64,000 bases of DNA from Planctomycetaceae bacterium (GTDB lineage: Bacteria > Planctomycetota > Planctomycetia > Planctomycetales > Planctomycetaceae), in the NCBI GenBank assembly GCA_029259845.1, contig JAJDEI010000299.1:31569-95568 (forward strand). The letters are read 5' to 3'. Shown one piece after another: positions 44,565-53,704 of this stretch. Made by a program: the position numbers and the translations under genes. Below the pieces are notes generated by a model that saw nothing but the letters and a program-made list of their open reading frames with translations, did no database searches and was not told the DNA's origin. How positions within the stretch are numbered: position 1 is the first letter of the stretch; each line of letters starts with the position of its first letter.

Positions 44565-45779
44565 CTATTTCCGGCCGGTGTCGTTGGATTTTGTGAGCGT
44601 GACGACCAGGTACGTCAGCCCGGTCGGGGAATCCGGATTCTCTTTCGACGGCGAGGATTGGCCGAGCGTGCCGACGATGACCGGAACCGGCGAGGCCCCC
44701 GCTGACGAGACCGGCACCCGCACGGTCGTTGCCAGTTGCCGCGTGGCGATGTTCACGCGATCGATCTCGCCTTCTGATCGGTTGGCGGGTCTCTCAGTAT
44801 CTGCAGCCAAAGTTTTCGCCGTGCCCGGTCCGGACTCACTGAAGACTCGAATGGGATCGCCACCGTCATTCCATTCGGTCACCGTGCAGCGAACGTCCAG
44901 CATGGCGGTCTCGTCGTCCGGGCTGACCGTCGCGGTGAACTCATGTAGTGACCCGATGTGCGGATAGGCAACGACTGGTTGGTAAGCGGCGGCAGTCGCG
45001 CTGACGACGGGAATCAGACTGGTCACGACGTTTCGCCGATGTCCGGAGGCGAGATGCACCCGCTGCCCGCTGAAGCAGGTGATCTGTCCCGTCTCGTCAG
45101 CCGCTCGTTCCAGTTCGGCCAGCACGTTCCCGACCACGGGTTGACCTTCCCGCGCTGCGGCCAGTTTGGCGGACCAGTCGTCCGTTTCCTCTCCCGGCTG
45201 CAACGTGAGCAGGAACGACCGAATGGTGAGCATCGTCTGATGGTCGCTGACCTGCGACAACTCTTCGAGCAATTCTTGAATCTCCGCGTGAACATCGGTC
45301 GTTTGCCGAACGACGAGTGATGTTCCCAACCCGGAAATCGTCCCGTTACCACCCGACGTGCCTTGCCACGTGTTGGGGGCAATGCTCGTCAGGATCACGT
45401 TGATTAACGTGAGCCGCTCCGAGTCCGTCTCGGAACGGCCCGGCGGAACCCACCCACCTCCTCCTCCAACGCCTCCTCCTCCTCCACCGATTTGGAAGAA
45501 CCCTCCTCCTCCTCCTCCTCCTCCTCCTCCTCCTCCTCCTCCGCCTCCGCCCATCCCACCTCCTCCTCCTCCGCCCGTTGAAGTCGAGGGCACTCCGTTC
45601 CGTTGGGATTCAGTCGTCGGCAGGCCGGGTTGGTAAGGGTAGTCCGGGACCGTGCGGACGATGTCGGCGACCGGGTAGACGCGGACGATCATCGCGCCGC
45701 CGTCTTGAGCGACGACCGGGCATGGGCCCATCACCACAACGGCAACGGCGGTCAACAGCAGGCATCGAAACGACGTCAT
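44565..45779 (-). CDS. Secreted secretin-N-like protein with poly-glycine tract
   Basis: The signal peptide MTSFRCLLLTAVAVVVMGPCPVVAQ leads into MIVRVYPVADIVRTVPDYPYQPG, then a ~55-residue glycine tract with a few Phe/Gln/Val (encoded by CCT/CCA-type repeats read on the plus strand). A domain with SLVVRQTTDVHAEIQELLEELSQVSDHQTMLTIRSFLLTL follows, which resembles the N-domain ring of secretin-type proteins; the rest is a beta-rich region. It is the last gene of the sigma-factor operon. No pore (secretin) domain is present, so it may be an outer-membrane or surface-layer accessory. Confidence 0.8.
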   Translation of the reverse strand: MTSFRCLLLTAVAVVVMGPCPVVAQDGGAMIVRVYPVADIVRTVPDYPYQPGLPTTESQRNGVPSTSTGGGGGGGMGGGGGGGGGGGGGGGGGFFQIGGGGGGVGGGGGWVPPGRSETDSERLTLINVILTSIAPNTWQGTSGGNGTISGLGTSLVVRQTTDVHAEIQELLEELSQVSDHQTMLTIRSFLLTLQPGEETDDWSAKLAAAREGQPVVGNVLAELERAADETGQITCFSGQRVHLASGHRRNVVTSLIPVVSATAAAYQPVVAYPHIGSLHEFTATVSPDDETAMLDVRCTVTEWNDGGDPIRVFSESGPGTAKTLAADTERPANRSEGEIDRVNIATRQLATTVRVPVSSAGASPVPVIVGTLGQSSPSKENPDSPTGLTYLVVTLTKSNDTGRK

Positions 45780-45810
45780 GGGATTCTCCTCGGGGGACGG
45801 CCAAATCGTT

Positions 45811-45849
45811 CCCGTTTAGCCACACATTTCAAATGTGTGGCTAAACGGG
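45811..45849. promoter_or_regulatory. 39-bp perfect palindrome between two genes of the sigma operon
   Basis: Two 19-base arms (CCCGTTTAGCCACACATTT and its exact inverted copy) are separated by one base. It sits in the 109-base gap between the HEAT protein gene and the glycine-rich protein gene, 32 bases before the latter's start. It could be an operator for a dimeric regulator, an mRNA hairpin controlling downstream expression, or a repeat-element relic. Confidence 0.8.
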
Positions 45850-45888
45850 TGTGGTATGTGCGACGAAACGTGTGTCAATCGTGCGGAC

Positions 45889-47118
45889 TCACAACGGAAC
45901 TCCCACACGGACCGGATGCATCATCATTTGCCGCGTGGCCTCCGCCGAATTGACGGACACCATGATCTGAGGATGACGGCGGGCTTCCTCGATGATCCTG
46001 CGGGCGGCCGCATCATCCCGCTGCATCAGGGCGATCCACGGTTCAGAGCGCGCGGGAGTCTTGCGTGCAATCTCGATCAACCCGTCGGTCACTTGGGGAT
46101 CACGGTGAACGCCCAACAACAGCGCGGCTGCAACACGGACGTTGGCGTTCTCATCCGCCAGCGCGGCGAACAGCAACTCCGTCGGCGGTGATGTTTTTCT
46201 GGCGACGGCGAGTGCTGCGGGACGGGTCTGCGGCTCCATCGCCGCTGCGACCAGCAACTTGTGGGCTTCGATCTCCGGTCGGGAGACAATCGCCGCCAAC
46301 AGGCGGACGCGGTCGGCAAACGTCAGGCGTGATCGCAGCAGGGACGTGAGCGTCTCAAGGTCCGCCAAACGAACGACGGTCGGCTCGACAAGCTCACGGG
46401 TCGCCGGGTCGGACCACAAGGAGAGCAGGGCGGGCAGCGAATCGGGCGGTTCGATTGTCGTCAGCAGCCGCGCGAGGGCCATGCGTCGTTGACCGCGCGA
46501 ACGGGGTAACTCCGCGATGATCCGTTCGACAAAGCGGTCGACATCGTCCGGGGGCGGGACCAATTCGCTGATGTCGACATGGGGATCGCCGACGAGTCGC
46601 GTCAGGGCCCGTTCCAGCGGATCGGTCTCGCGCCACTGGCGCAATCGCGATGCCCGTTGCTCCGCCACCCGGAGCAAGGCGAGTTCCAGCCACGTCGGCG
46701 GACGGCTGATGCGGTCATCGAGCACTGGGACCGATGGCTCGATGACCGACGGCTCGATAACCGGCGGCTCAACGACCGGCAGACGACGTTCGAGCGTCTC
46801 TTTTACGAGAACAGGGACATCGTTGGCCACATCGGGCTGGCGGAGCAGGGCGTTGCCGATCACCAGACCGGCCAGCACCGTCGCCGCCACGACGCCAGCC
46901 GCGATGCCCGAGAACGCGCTGAACCGAAGCCGACGGGATGGTTCGGGCAGCGGCTCGGGACGTGACTCAGGACGTGCTGCCGGGCGACAATGGTCCCAAG
47001 CCGCTTCGAGTCGCGCCATCTGCGACGGTGTCGGCTCGGGCCACTTCGCGCGAGACAGCAATTCGTCCAACGGGTCGCTCTTGCCGGGCGGGGATTGATG
47101 ATCGTCAGACATCGTCAC
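45889..47118 (-). CDS. TM protein with HEAT-like repeats, probable anti-sigma/partner
   Basis: The 409-residue product has an N-terminal cytoplasmic segment of about 70 residues, a TM helix (FSAFSGIAAGVVAATVLAGLVIGNALL), a Pro/Glu/Val linker (PPVIEPSVIEPSVPV) and a C-terminal alpha-helical region with HEAT-like repeats (MALARLLTTIEPPDSLPALLSLWSDPATRELVEPTVVRLADLETLTSLL..., ENANVRVAAALLLGVHRDPQVTDGLIEIARK). Its start overlaps the ECF sigma stop by 4 bases. That topology and coupling is the usual arrangement for an anti-sigma factor, though no ZAS motif is present. Confidence 0.82.
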   Translation of the reverse strand: MTMSDDHQSPPGKSDPLDELLSRAKWPEPTPSQMARLEAAWDHCRPAARPESRPEPLPEPSRRLRFSAFSGIAAGVVAATVLAGLVIGNALLRQPDVANDVPVLVKETLERRLPVVEPPVIEPSVIEPSVPVLDDRISRPPTWLELALLRVAEQRASRLRQWRETDPLERALTRLVGDPHVDISELVPPPDDVDRFVERIIAELPRSRGQRRMALARLLTTIEPPDSLPALLSLWSDPATRELVEPTVVRLADLETLTSLLRSRLTFADRVRLLAAIVSRPEIEAHKLLVAAAMEPQTRPAALAVARKTSPPTELLFAALADENANVRVAAALLLGVHRDPQVTDGLIEIARKTPARSEPWIALMQRDDAAARRIIEEARRHPQIMVSVNSAEATRQMMMHPVRVGVPL

Positions 47119-47630
47119 GGCTTCTCCAACAGCAACTCGGAGAGTTCTTCACGCAAACGGCGGCGGGCAACGTGCAGCAGGGCGTGCACGTTTTGCTCGG
47201 TCGTCTCCAACAGGGTGGCGACTGCCGTGATCGACAGCTCCTCATACGTCGTCAACACCATCACTTCCCGTTGACGGGGGGGCAGTTGTGAAACCTGGTC
47301 GGCAATCGCCCGGCTCAGTTCTTCGGCCATCAAGGCCGACGCCGTCGTATCCGGGACAGCATCCGAAACGCCCGGCTCCAACGCACCCTCCGGGGGGCGA
47401 TGGGGTTGATCGCGAAACACGTTGACGATGATTTGGAACAGCCATGTCCGAAAACTCGATTCGCCTCGGAACGTCTCATACTTCCTTGCCACGCGGAGCA
47501 GCGCCTCCTGGACGATGTCCTCCGCGGCCTGCGTGTGGCCCGTCAAACGGGTGGCGAACCGCACCGCTGCCGGGAGATGCTCACGAACGAGCCGGTCGAG
47601 GTCTCGGGCATCGATCGGCTCGTGACTCAT
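47115..47630 (-). CDS. ECF-type RNA polymerase sigma factor
   Basis: The 171-residue sigma factor has region 2 (DLDRLVREHLPAAVRFATRLTGHTQAAEDIVQEALLRVARKYETFRGESSFRTWLFQIIVNVFRDQ), a short linker, and region 4 (IADQVSQLPPRQREVMVLTTYEELSITAVATLLETTEQNVHALLHVARRRLREEL) with its HTH. It is the first gene of a three-gene unit with the HEAT/TM protein and the glycine-rich secreted protein, which suggests it regulates that unit or a surface-related regulon. No matching promoter motif can be proven here. Confidence 0.93.
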   Translation of the reverse strand: MSHEPIDARDLDRLVREHLPAAVRFATRLTGHTQAAEDIVQEALLRVARKYETFRGESSFRTWLFQIIVNVFRDQPHRPPEGALEPGVSDAVPDTTASALMAEELSRAIADQVSQLPPRQREVMVLTTYEELSITAVATLLETTEQNVHALLHVARRRLREELSELLLEKP

Positions 47631-47801
47631 GGCTCTCCGTCGGTCAGCCCGCTCTCGCCCCTGTGAGACGGTCCGCCGCGGCCAAACTCAAAGAGATTTC
47701 GAGCGATTGCACGAAGTCGTTCGAACCGGCGTGATCACACGGCTCGAACGCGGGTGGCCCAGCCGCGAATCGGCATGGGTGCGCGACAGGAATCGGTGAC
47801 C

Positions 47802-47897
47802 AGACACCCGGTGTCTCAAATCTGAAATGAACGTCTGCCGTGACTGAGGCTCCAAACCAAGCCATGACGCGACCTACCAGTGAGACACCGGGTGTCT
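47802..47897. repeat. Inverted pair of 16-bp near-palindromes
   Basis: AGACACCCGGTGTCTC (47802-47817) recurs as its exact inverted copy GAGACACCGGGTGTCT (47882-47897). Each is itself nearly palindromic. They lie in the 334-base gap between the sigma gene and the epimerase gene, where no gene was recognised; the gap could carry the sigma operon's promoter. Confidence 0.65.
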
Positions 47898-47964
47898 TCC
47901 ACGGCTCGCGTCCTGCACCCGAGTTGCGCGATCAAACAACGCTAACGCAAAGCGACGCCGGCAC

Positions 47965-48942
47965 TCAACGGTCGGAATCGGACGATTGCTTGGAGCGGAC
48001 GATGTCGTCGAGCACGTCGGAGAGTGGCATGCTCGGTTTGGTGCCGATCGTCTGTGCAAGATGCGAGACGTCCGGGACGCGGCGGGAGACGTCTTCGAAG
48101 TCGTCGCCGTACGCCTGCTGATAGGGGATCAGTTGGATGGCGAGGGCAGGGTCGACGCGGCTGATGATCTTCTCGGCGAGTTCGCGCATTGAGACCGGTT
48201 GGTCGCTGCCGATGTTGAAGATGCCGCCGAGAGCCGCATCGGTGTGCATCAGGCGGATCACGCAGTCGACAACCTCTTTGACGTGGGCGAAGCAGCGGAC
48301 CTGCGACCCGTCGTCGTAGACCGTGAGCGGTCCGCCGGCGATCGCCTGATCGACAAAGCGGGGGATCACCATCCCGTAGCTGCCGACCTGACGCGGGCCG
48401 ACCACGTTGAAGAACCGGCCGATGACGACCGGCAGGCCGTACTTGCGGTGATACGCCAGTGCCAGAAACTCGTCGATCGCCTTCGAGCAACCGTACGCCC
48501 AACGGGGGCGCGACGTTGGTCCGAACTGCAGATCGTCCTGTTCGGTCCATTCCGCCTTGGGATTTTTGCCGTAGACCTCACTCGTGGAAGCGAGATAGAA
48601 GCGTTGCCCCCCCTGGACGGCCAGTCGCAGCAGATTCTCGGTCGGGTAGATGTTGGTCTCAATCGTACGGACCGGGTCCTCGGCGACGAGCTTCACGCCG
48701 ACGGCGGCGGCCAGATGATAAATCTGCTCCGTCCCCTGCACGGCTTCGGACAGGGCAAGCGGGTCGGTGATCGATCCGCTGATGAAGCGGCACTCTGGAT
48801 GCGACTCGACGTCGCGCAGATTCTCGCGGCGGCCGGTCGACAAGTCGTCGAGGACGGTCACGTGATGTCCGTCCGCCAACAGCCGCTGCGTGAGGTGGCT
48901 GCCAATAAAGCCGGCACCGCCGGTCACCAGACATCGAGCCAT
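47965..48942 (-). CDS. NAD-dependent epimerase/dehydratase (UDP-glucose epimerase/decarboxylase-like)
   Basis: An extended short-chain dehydrogenase of 325 residues. The NAD-binding GGAGFIGS is at 8-15, the catalytic Tyr150-x3-Lys154 is in [13 protein letters not shown], with Ser near 120-121 in [21 protein letters not shown] and the later [18 protein letters not shown] are typical of UDP-sugar epimerases and UDP-glucuronate decarboxylases; the exact reaction is not decidable by eye. It is probably used for surface polysaccharide precursors. The gene stands alone. Confidence 0.9.
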   Translation of the reverse strand: MARCLVTGGAGFIGSHLTQRLLADGHHVTVLDDLSTGRRENLRDVESHPECRFISGSITDPLALSEAVQGTEQIYHLAAAVGVKLVAEDPVRTIETNIYPTENLLRLAVQGGQRFYLASTSEVYGKNPKAEWTEQDDLQFGPTSRPRWAYGCSKAIDEFLALAYHRKYGLPVVIGRFFNVVGPRQVGSYGMVIPRFVDQAIAGGPLTVYDDGSQVRCFAHVKEVVDCVIRLMHTDAALGGIFNIGSDQPVSMRELAEKIISRVDPALAIQLIPYQQAYGDDFEDVSRRVPDVSHLAQTIGTKPSMPLSDVLDDIVRSKQSSDSDR

Positions 48943-49773
48943 GAGCAGTCTTCTCCCGGTCTCTTGAAGTCACAGCGACCGATGTCGCCATACCGCCTGT
49001 TGATGAACGTGTCCCGCCGAAGAATCAGCCGTGCCGTCGGAGGAAGCGGACGGGACGTTGGCTCTGCCGACACGGCAGACGCACGCCGAACCGAGTCTTT
49101 CAACCGGCTGCTTGGGGCCAAGCGCCCGCCGCTTCTCCTACAGACGTTAGCAAAGCCGGGCACAACATGCGGCGCGACGGTGCCCGATCGACGTCCGAGG
49201 CTGTTGGATTTCCCGGACGGTAAGGAAGAATCGGCGCGCCGCCGATGACCGCGCCAAGCGGGATGAACATCACGTCCGGGCGTTTCGGCACACCCGTTCA
49301 ATTCGATCATCCAAGGGAGTCGCCCTATGTGCCACGAGTGCAGGCGGTTACGGCAAACGCCAAGCTGTCGTCGGTGCCGGGTCCTTGCCAATGGCACGGG
49401 TTGTGCCTGTTTCGGCAGAAATCACGTTTTCGACTGTCAGCCGCTTTGCTCCGATGGGGGCGACGATGCGGCTGCGCTCATAATGTGGTTTTTCGGCAAC
49501 CCGAACGCCGGAGTGGATCACCTCCGGAATTTCGCTGAGAGCGTGTGGCGACCTGACAATCGCCACTCCGGCGTTCGAGAGTGCCGGAGGACTGTTGCGA
49601 AACCGAGAGCCACGCCTCGTCTTTGGACCAGAGGCCGCCTGCCGGGGACTGTCAGTTCCCCCCGGCGCGGCCGCGGTTTGAAGCCGAGCAACTCTCGGCT
49701 TCCGACGGCCGTCCGCTGTCCGAACCATCAATCAAAAATCTGACGATCCATCACGATCCAAGGGACCTCTGCG
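48943..49773. other. Long intergenic region with a 15-bp-arm inverted repeat
   Basis: 831 bases without a gene. CGAACGCCGGAGTGG (49502-49516) and its exact inverted copy (49563-49577) flank a 46-base loop. The remaining part carries no recognisable product on either strand. The pilin-like gene begins at 49774, so its promoter must lie here. Confidence 0.55.
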
Positions 49774-50634
49774 ATGAATACCTTTCGCGCGCTCATTCAC
49801 GATGACCACGGGTTCATCATTTCGGCCGAACTGGTCGTTATTTCGACGCTGCTGGTCGTCGGACTGGTGACCGGCCTCCAATACATTCAGGCCGCTGTCG
49901 TCGGCGAAATGCAGGACGTCGGTTCCGCCATCAGCTCGCTGAACCAATCCTACAGCTACACCGGAAAGCACGGCTGTTGCCACTGGGGCCACGGTTTCAG
50001 CTCGTGGACCGGGGGATCATGTTTTGCCGACACGGTCGATGAACCGCACGCCCCGGTTGATTTCGCATGTCTCGACAATAACGTCGGTTGCCAAAACGTC
50101 GCCCTGACCGGTGTGACAACTCCGTGTGAGGAAGCGTGCGACGTTCCGTGCGAAAGCCCGTGTGGGGACCCATGTGCCGACCGTTGCGGCGATCCGTGCG
50201 AAAACCCGTGTGGGGAGCCATGTGCCGACCGTTGCGGCGATCCGTGCCGATGCCAGTGTCGCCATTCGTGTGGAAGCCCGTGCAGCGATCCCTGCGCAAA
50301 CCGATGTGATGATCCGTGCGGTAATCCATGCGGGAGCCCTTGTGGCCACTCGTATGACAACGGTTGTGATGATCCGTGTTCGGCCGCCGGTCGCCCGGCT
50401 CGGATTTATGGGTCCGACAAGGAGGGGGGTGGTTCTCGGTCGGCAGAATATGCAACGCTGGACGGCGGACCGTATCCCGCACTGCCTCCGCTGCGTCGCT
50501 GTCCGGTGAACAACAATCCTTGCCCCGGCTGCTCGGACGACGCAGATTTTCCGGAGTGCGGGCCGCAACTTTATCCCACTCTTCTCTCCGACTGCCGCCC
50601 CTGTTCGCCAACGGACGTTCAGATTATCTGGTGA
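49774..50634 (+). CDS. Pilin-like/TadE-like membrane protein with Cys-rich repeat array
   Basis: The N-terminus MNTFRALIHDDHGFIISAELVVISTLLVVGLVTGLQYIQAAVVGEMQDVGSAISSLNQSYSYTG is a type IV/Flp-pilin-like start: a short basic leader, an acidic DDHGF segment and a 22-residue hydrophobic helix. Between about residues 115 and 205 lies a tandem array of units such as CGDPCADRCGDPCENPCGEPC with C-x3-C spacing, roughly 35 Cys in all. The end of the protein is Pro-rich with further Cys pairs. Such an array would form many disulfides or bind metal. A shorter homologue follows at 50999. Confidence 0.75.
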   Translation: MNTFRALIHDDHGFIISAELVVISTLLVVGLVTGLQYIQAAVVGEMQDVGSAISSLNQSYSYTGKHGCCHWGHGFSSWTGGSCFADTVDEPHAPVDFACLDNNVGCQNVALTGVTTPCEEACDVPCESPCGDPCADRCGDPCENPCGEPCADRCGDPCRCQCRHSCGSPCSDPCANRCDDPCGNPCGSPCGHSYDNGCDDPCSAAGRPARIYGSDKEGGGSRSAEYATLDGGPYPALPPLRRCPVNNNPCPGCSDDADFPECGPQLYPTLLSDCRPCSPTDVQIIW

Positions 50635-50998
50635 GGGCCGGGAGCGTTTTCGGCTGAATGCCGGCGCTCGGGAACCTGAACAGCACTTGTTCATCGCTGA
50701 CAAGCAGGGCAAACGGAATCCCCTCGGCTTCCGGGACCTTGTGATCGCGGCACAGAATCCGGCAAGCCGCCGTAACCGACCTTGCAACCAGTCGGTTATG
50801 GCGGTCGTTGCGCGCGCCGAGCCGGTGCACGAAGCGGAACCAGACGGGCTTGGCACCCTCTTCGCAATCCCCACTGACTGTGCGTCGTGCGCGGCAGCGC
50901 CCTCGTTCCGGAGGGGATCTCTCGATCCGTCCGGAAACCCGCGGCTCCGTCGTCCCCCGCTGAAAAACACCCAACATTTCGACACAGGAACTGACGCC
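50635..50998. other. Gap between the two pilin-like genes
   Basis: 364 bases without a recognised gene. Both neighbours are on the plus strand, so the promoter of the second gene is expected here. No strong hairpin or repeat is evident. Confidence 0.4.
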
Positions 50999-51352
50999 AT
51001 GTTCACACAACTCTATCGCGACGAGGCGGGGTTCATCGTCTCCGCGGAACTCGTGCTGATCTCAACCCTGCTCGTCATCGGCATGATCGTGGGGCTCAGT
51101 GAGGTTCAGCACGCCGTCGTCGCCGAACTCAACGATGTCGGCGATGCCATCGGCTGTGTCAACCAAAGCTACTGCTACAGCGGCTTCTCGACGAGGAACT
51201 GGCTCTGGGGAAACTGCGGGGCCTTCACGTCGGGCTCGTGCTTTTTCGATGTGGCCGACGTGTGTGACAACAACCAATGCGACATCAGCTGTGACCGTCC
51301 GGGGCTGGAAGGACGGACGGGTCGCGGTGTCCGCAGCCGAGTCTATCGGTAA
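50999..51352 (+). CDS. Pilin-like/TadE-like membrane protein, short paralogue
   Basis: The 117-residue protein starts MFTQLYRDEAGFIVSAELVLISTLLVIGMIVGLSEVQHAVVAELNDVGDAIGCVNQSYCYSGF, homologous to the preceding 49774-50634 product in the helix and the DVGxAI-x-x-NQSY segment. It has only a few Cys in the C-terminal part (DNNQCDISCDRP). Related short proteins with an identical N-terminal layout are common in planctomycetes (recalled). The pair could form a minor-pilin set or surface filaments. Confidence 0.8.
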   Translation: MFTQLYRDEAGFIVSAELVLISTLLVIGMIVGLSEVQHAVVAELNDVGDAIGCVNQSYCYSGFSTRNWLWGNCGAFTSGSCFFDVADVCDNNQCDISCDRPGLEGRTGRGVRSRVYR

Positions 51353-51629
51353 GCGTGACTGCCACGTCTCGGTCCCTGTTCCGTAAGGCATCCGCATTCC
51401 GACGTTGAGAGCACGTTGCAGCAGCGGACGGTCGTGCAGTCGTCACGCCGTCCGTTGGGCAGGTCAGGGTCCTGCCTGACGGCGACGACGTGCGGAAGTC
51501 CCAACGACGTTCGAGCCAAGGGGGAGCCTGACCGGCATTGTTGGTCGTCGAACTCAGAGTCTGTCCGGAAACACGTCCCCCTGAGCCTCGGCGCCAGATG
51601 GGAGGGGCTTACCGTTACTGGAGGAACTC

Positions 51630-53618
51630 TCAGTGTGTCGCCGAGACAGGTTCATCGTCAGAGGGAGTAAACTGGCCGATGTGGACGACGTCGACGGTTT
51701 CGATGCACGCGGTCACGTGGTGTTCTTTTTGGATTTCGCGTCGCAGGAACTCCAGAATCGCCTGACACACCTCAGGAACTGCGATCACCTCAATACGGAC
51801 CTGCTCCGACTTCGCCGACACGCCCTGTTCGAGCAGCCGCCGGCCGGCCCCCATACAGGGCGTGACCGTGAATCCGCTCGCGCCGCAGTTGACAAATTCT
51901 TCTTCCAGCCACGTCTCCAGAGATTCGTTGGCAATCACGGTGATGCGACGGATGGTGGACAGGCCGCGTTTGCGAGCGGCGTGTGCGTTGTCGGCCAGCG
52001 GCTGCAAGGAGTCGAGGCCACGGACTTCGAACTTCAGGCCTTCCTGCGCGAAGTCGCGCTCCATCTCTTCCAGTTTTTCCATCACGCTGTGATCGACCAA
52101 CTGCGTGTTGGAGACATCGATAATCAGGTTGCGGTGCTGGACCAGGCCGACCTGTTCGATCTGTCGGCGGAACGGAATCCAGTTGCTGAAGACGGCCGAT
52201 TCCCGCGCCAGAATCAGACTGGTGTTGCTGTCGATCTCCTGGACTTCGAGGTACGACTTGAACAGCGACTTCATCGGAACACCGTTCGCGACGTGAATGA
52301 CCATCTTCAGAATGATGCCGGCGGCGACACCAATCAACAGGTCCGTGGCGAGCACCATCACCAAGGTTGTTACAAAGATCGCAAGCTGTTCCTTGCCGAT
52401 GCGGTAGACGTGGACGAATTCCGTCGGGTGGGCGAGGCGGTAGCCGGTGTACACGAGCATGGCTGCCAGAGCCGCCAGCGGAATGCGATGCAGGATCGTG
52501 GGAATCAGTGCCACGCACAGCAGCAGGAAAATGCCGTGCCACATGTCGGCGAACCGCGTGCGGGCTCCGTTGTCGATGTTGGCCTTCGACCGGACGATTT
52601 CGGAGATCATCGGCAGGCCGCCGACAGCCGCCGCGCACAGGTTGCCGACGCCGACGGCGATCATGTCGCGGTCCATGTTCGTCTTGCGTTTCCAGGGGTC
52701 GAGCAGGTCGATCGCTTTGGCACTCAGCAAGGATTCGAGGCTACCGATCACGAAGAACATGAACGCCCACTTCCAAGCCTTAGGCTGCATAAGCGCCGAG
52801 AAATTTGGAAACGTGACATCATCGAACATGCCGAACGCGCGGTCCGGCATGTCGACCAGGTATTGCTCACTGAGCTGATACGCATGGTTTTGCAGCGTAT
52901 AGGAGTGCTCATGGATCAGGTCGAAGCCCATGCCCATCGGCACGGAAATGAGCAGCACAATCATCGGTGCCGGAATCAGTTTGAGTGGCCCCAGTTTCTT
53001 GCCCACCACCGGCCAGATGAACATGAATAACAGGCTGGTCAGGCCGATCGCCGCGATCGCCGGATTTGCTTCGGCAAAATAGTGCGGGATTTCACGGGCC
53101 ATTTCCAGCGGTTCGCCTTTGGCACCGACGACGCCCAGGGCGATTGGAATCTGCTTGATGACGATAATAATGCCGATGGCGGCCAGCATTCCGTGAACAG
53201 CCGAGATCGGAAAGAATTCCCCCAGGATGCCGGCTCGAAACAGACCGAACAGAATCTGCATCACAGCGGCGACAACGCCGATCGCCAGTGCGGCCTGATA
53301 GGCGTCGATGTTTCCCGGACCTCCGAAATCGTTGATACAACCGATGGCGATCACGATCAGCCCGGCGGCCGGACCTTTGATCGTCAGCTCGCTGTTGCTG
53401 ATGAACGACGTCAGGATCGAGCCAATGATCGCCGTAAAGATGCCCGCAATCGGCGGATACCCGCAGGCCAACGAGATGCCCAAACAGAGCGGCAGTGCAA
53501 TGAGAAAGACGAGAAACCCCGACAGAAAGTCGTACTTAAAGTACTTCGTGAATCCGGTCAGGTCCCCGCGCGGCGTCTCACCGTTTACGGATGTCGTTGG
53601 ACTGTTCGTTTCGGACAT
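51630..53618 (-). CDS. SulP family inorganic anion transporter with STAS and PII-like domains
   Basis: The 662-residue transporter has the SulP membrane core of about twelve helices ([106 protein letters not shown]). A STAS domain follows ([38 protein letters not shown]). The last ~110 residues ([34 protein letters not shown]...[23 protein letters not shown]) have the alpha/beta pattern of PII-like proteins. In cyanobacteria SulP (BicA) takes up bicarbonate and the PII-like SbtB senses carbon status. The position next to DabA-type genes supports bicarbonate as substrate. Confidence 0.9.
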   Translation of the reverse strand: MSETNSPTTSVNGETPRGDLTGFTKYFKYDFLSGFLVFLIALPLCLGISLACGYPPIAGIFTAIIGSILTSFISNSELTIKGPAAGLIVIAIGCINDFGGPGNIDAYQAALAIGVVAAVMQILFGLFRAGILGEFFPISAVHGMLAAIGIIIVIKQIPIALGVVGAKGEPLEMAREIPHYFAEANPAIAAIGLTSLLFMFIWPVVGKKLGPLKLIPAPMIVLLISVPMGMGFDLIHEHSYTLQNHAYQLSEQYLVDMPDRAFGMFDDVTFPNFSALMQPKAWKWAFMFFVIGSLESLLSAKAIDLLDPWKRKTNMDRDMIAVGVGNLCAAAVGGLPMISEIVRSKANIDNGARTRFADMWHGIFLLLCVALIPTILHRIPLAALAAMLVYTGYRLAHPTEFVHVYRIGKEQLAIFVTTLVMVLATDLLIGVAAGIILKMVIHVANGVPMKSLFKSYLEVQEIDSNTSLILARESAVFSNWIPFRRQIEQVGLVQHRNLIIDVSNTQLVDHSVMEKLEEMERDFAQEGLKFEVRGLDSLQPLADNAHAARKRGLSTIRRITVIANESLETWLEEEFVNCGASGFTVTPCMGAGRRLLEQGVSAKSEQVRIEVIAVPEVCQAILEFLRREIQKEHHVTACIETVDVVHIGQFTPSDDEPVSATH

Positions 53619-53704
53619 TGTTGTCGTCCTTAGGCTTTCGACCTGAGTGGATTGAGGTATCGCACGATACGATTGTTGTTAGGGGAATACCGCGAACCAA
53701 TACG

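Noticed and set aside
48924..49397. 157-residue minus-strand ORF upstream of the epimerase gene
   Set aside because: No start signal, motif or plausible composition; treated as intergenic.
51633..53030. 465-residue plus-strand ORF
   Set aside because: Opposite the SulP gene, rich in Arg and His, without motif.
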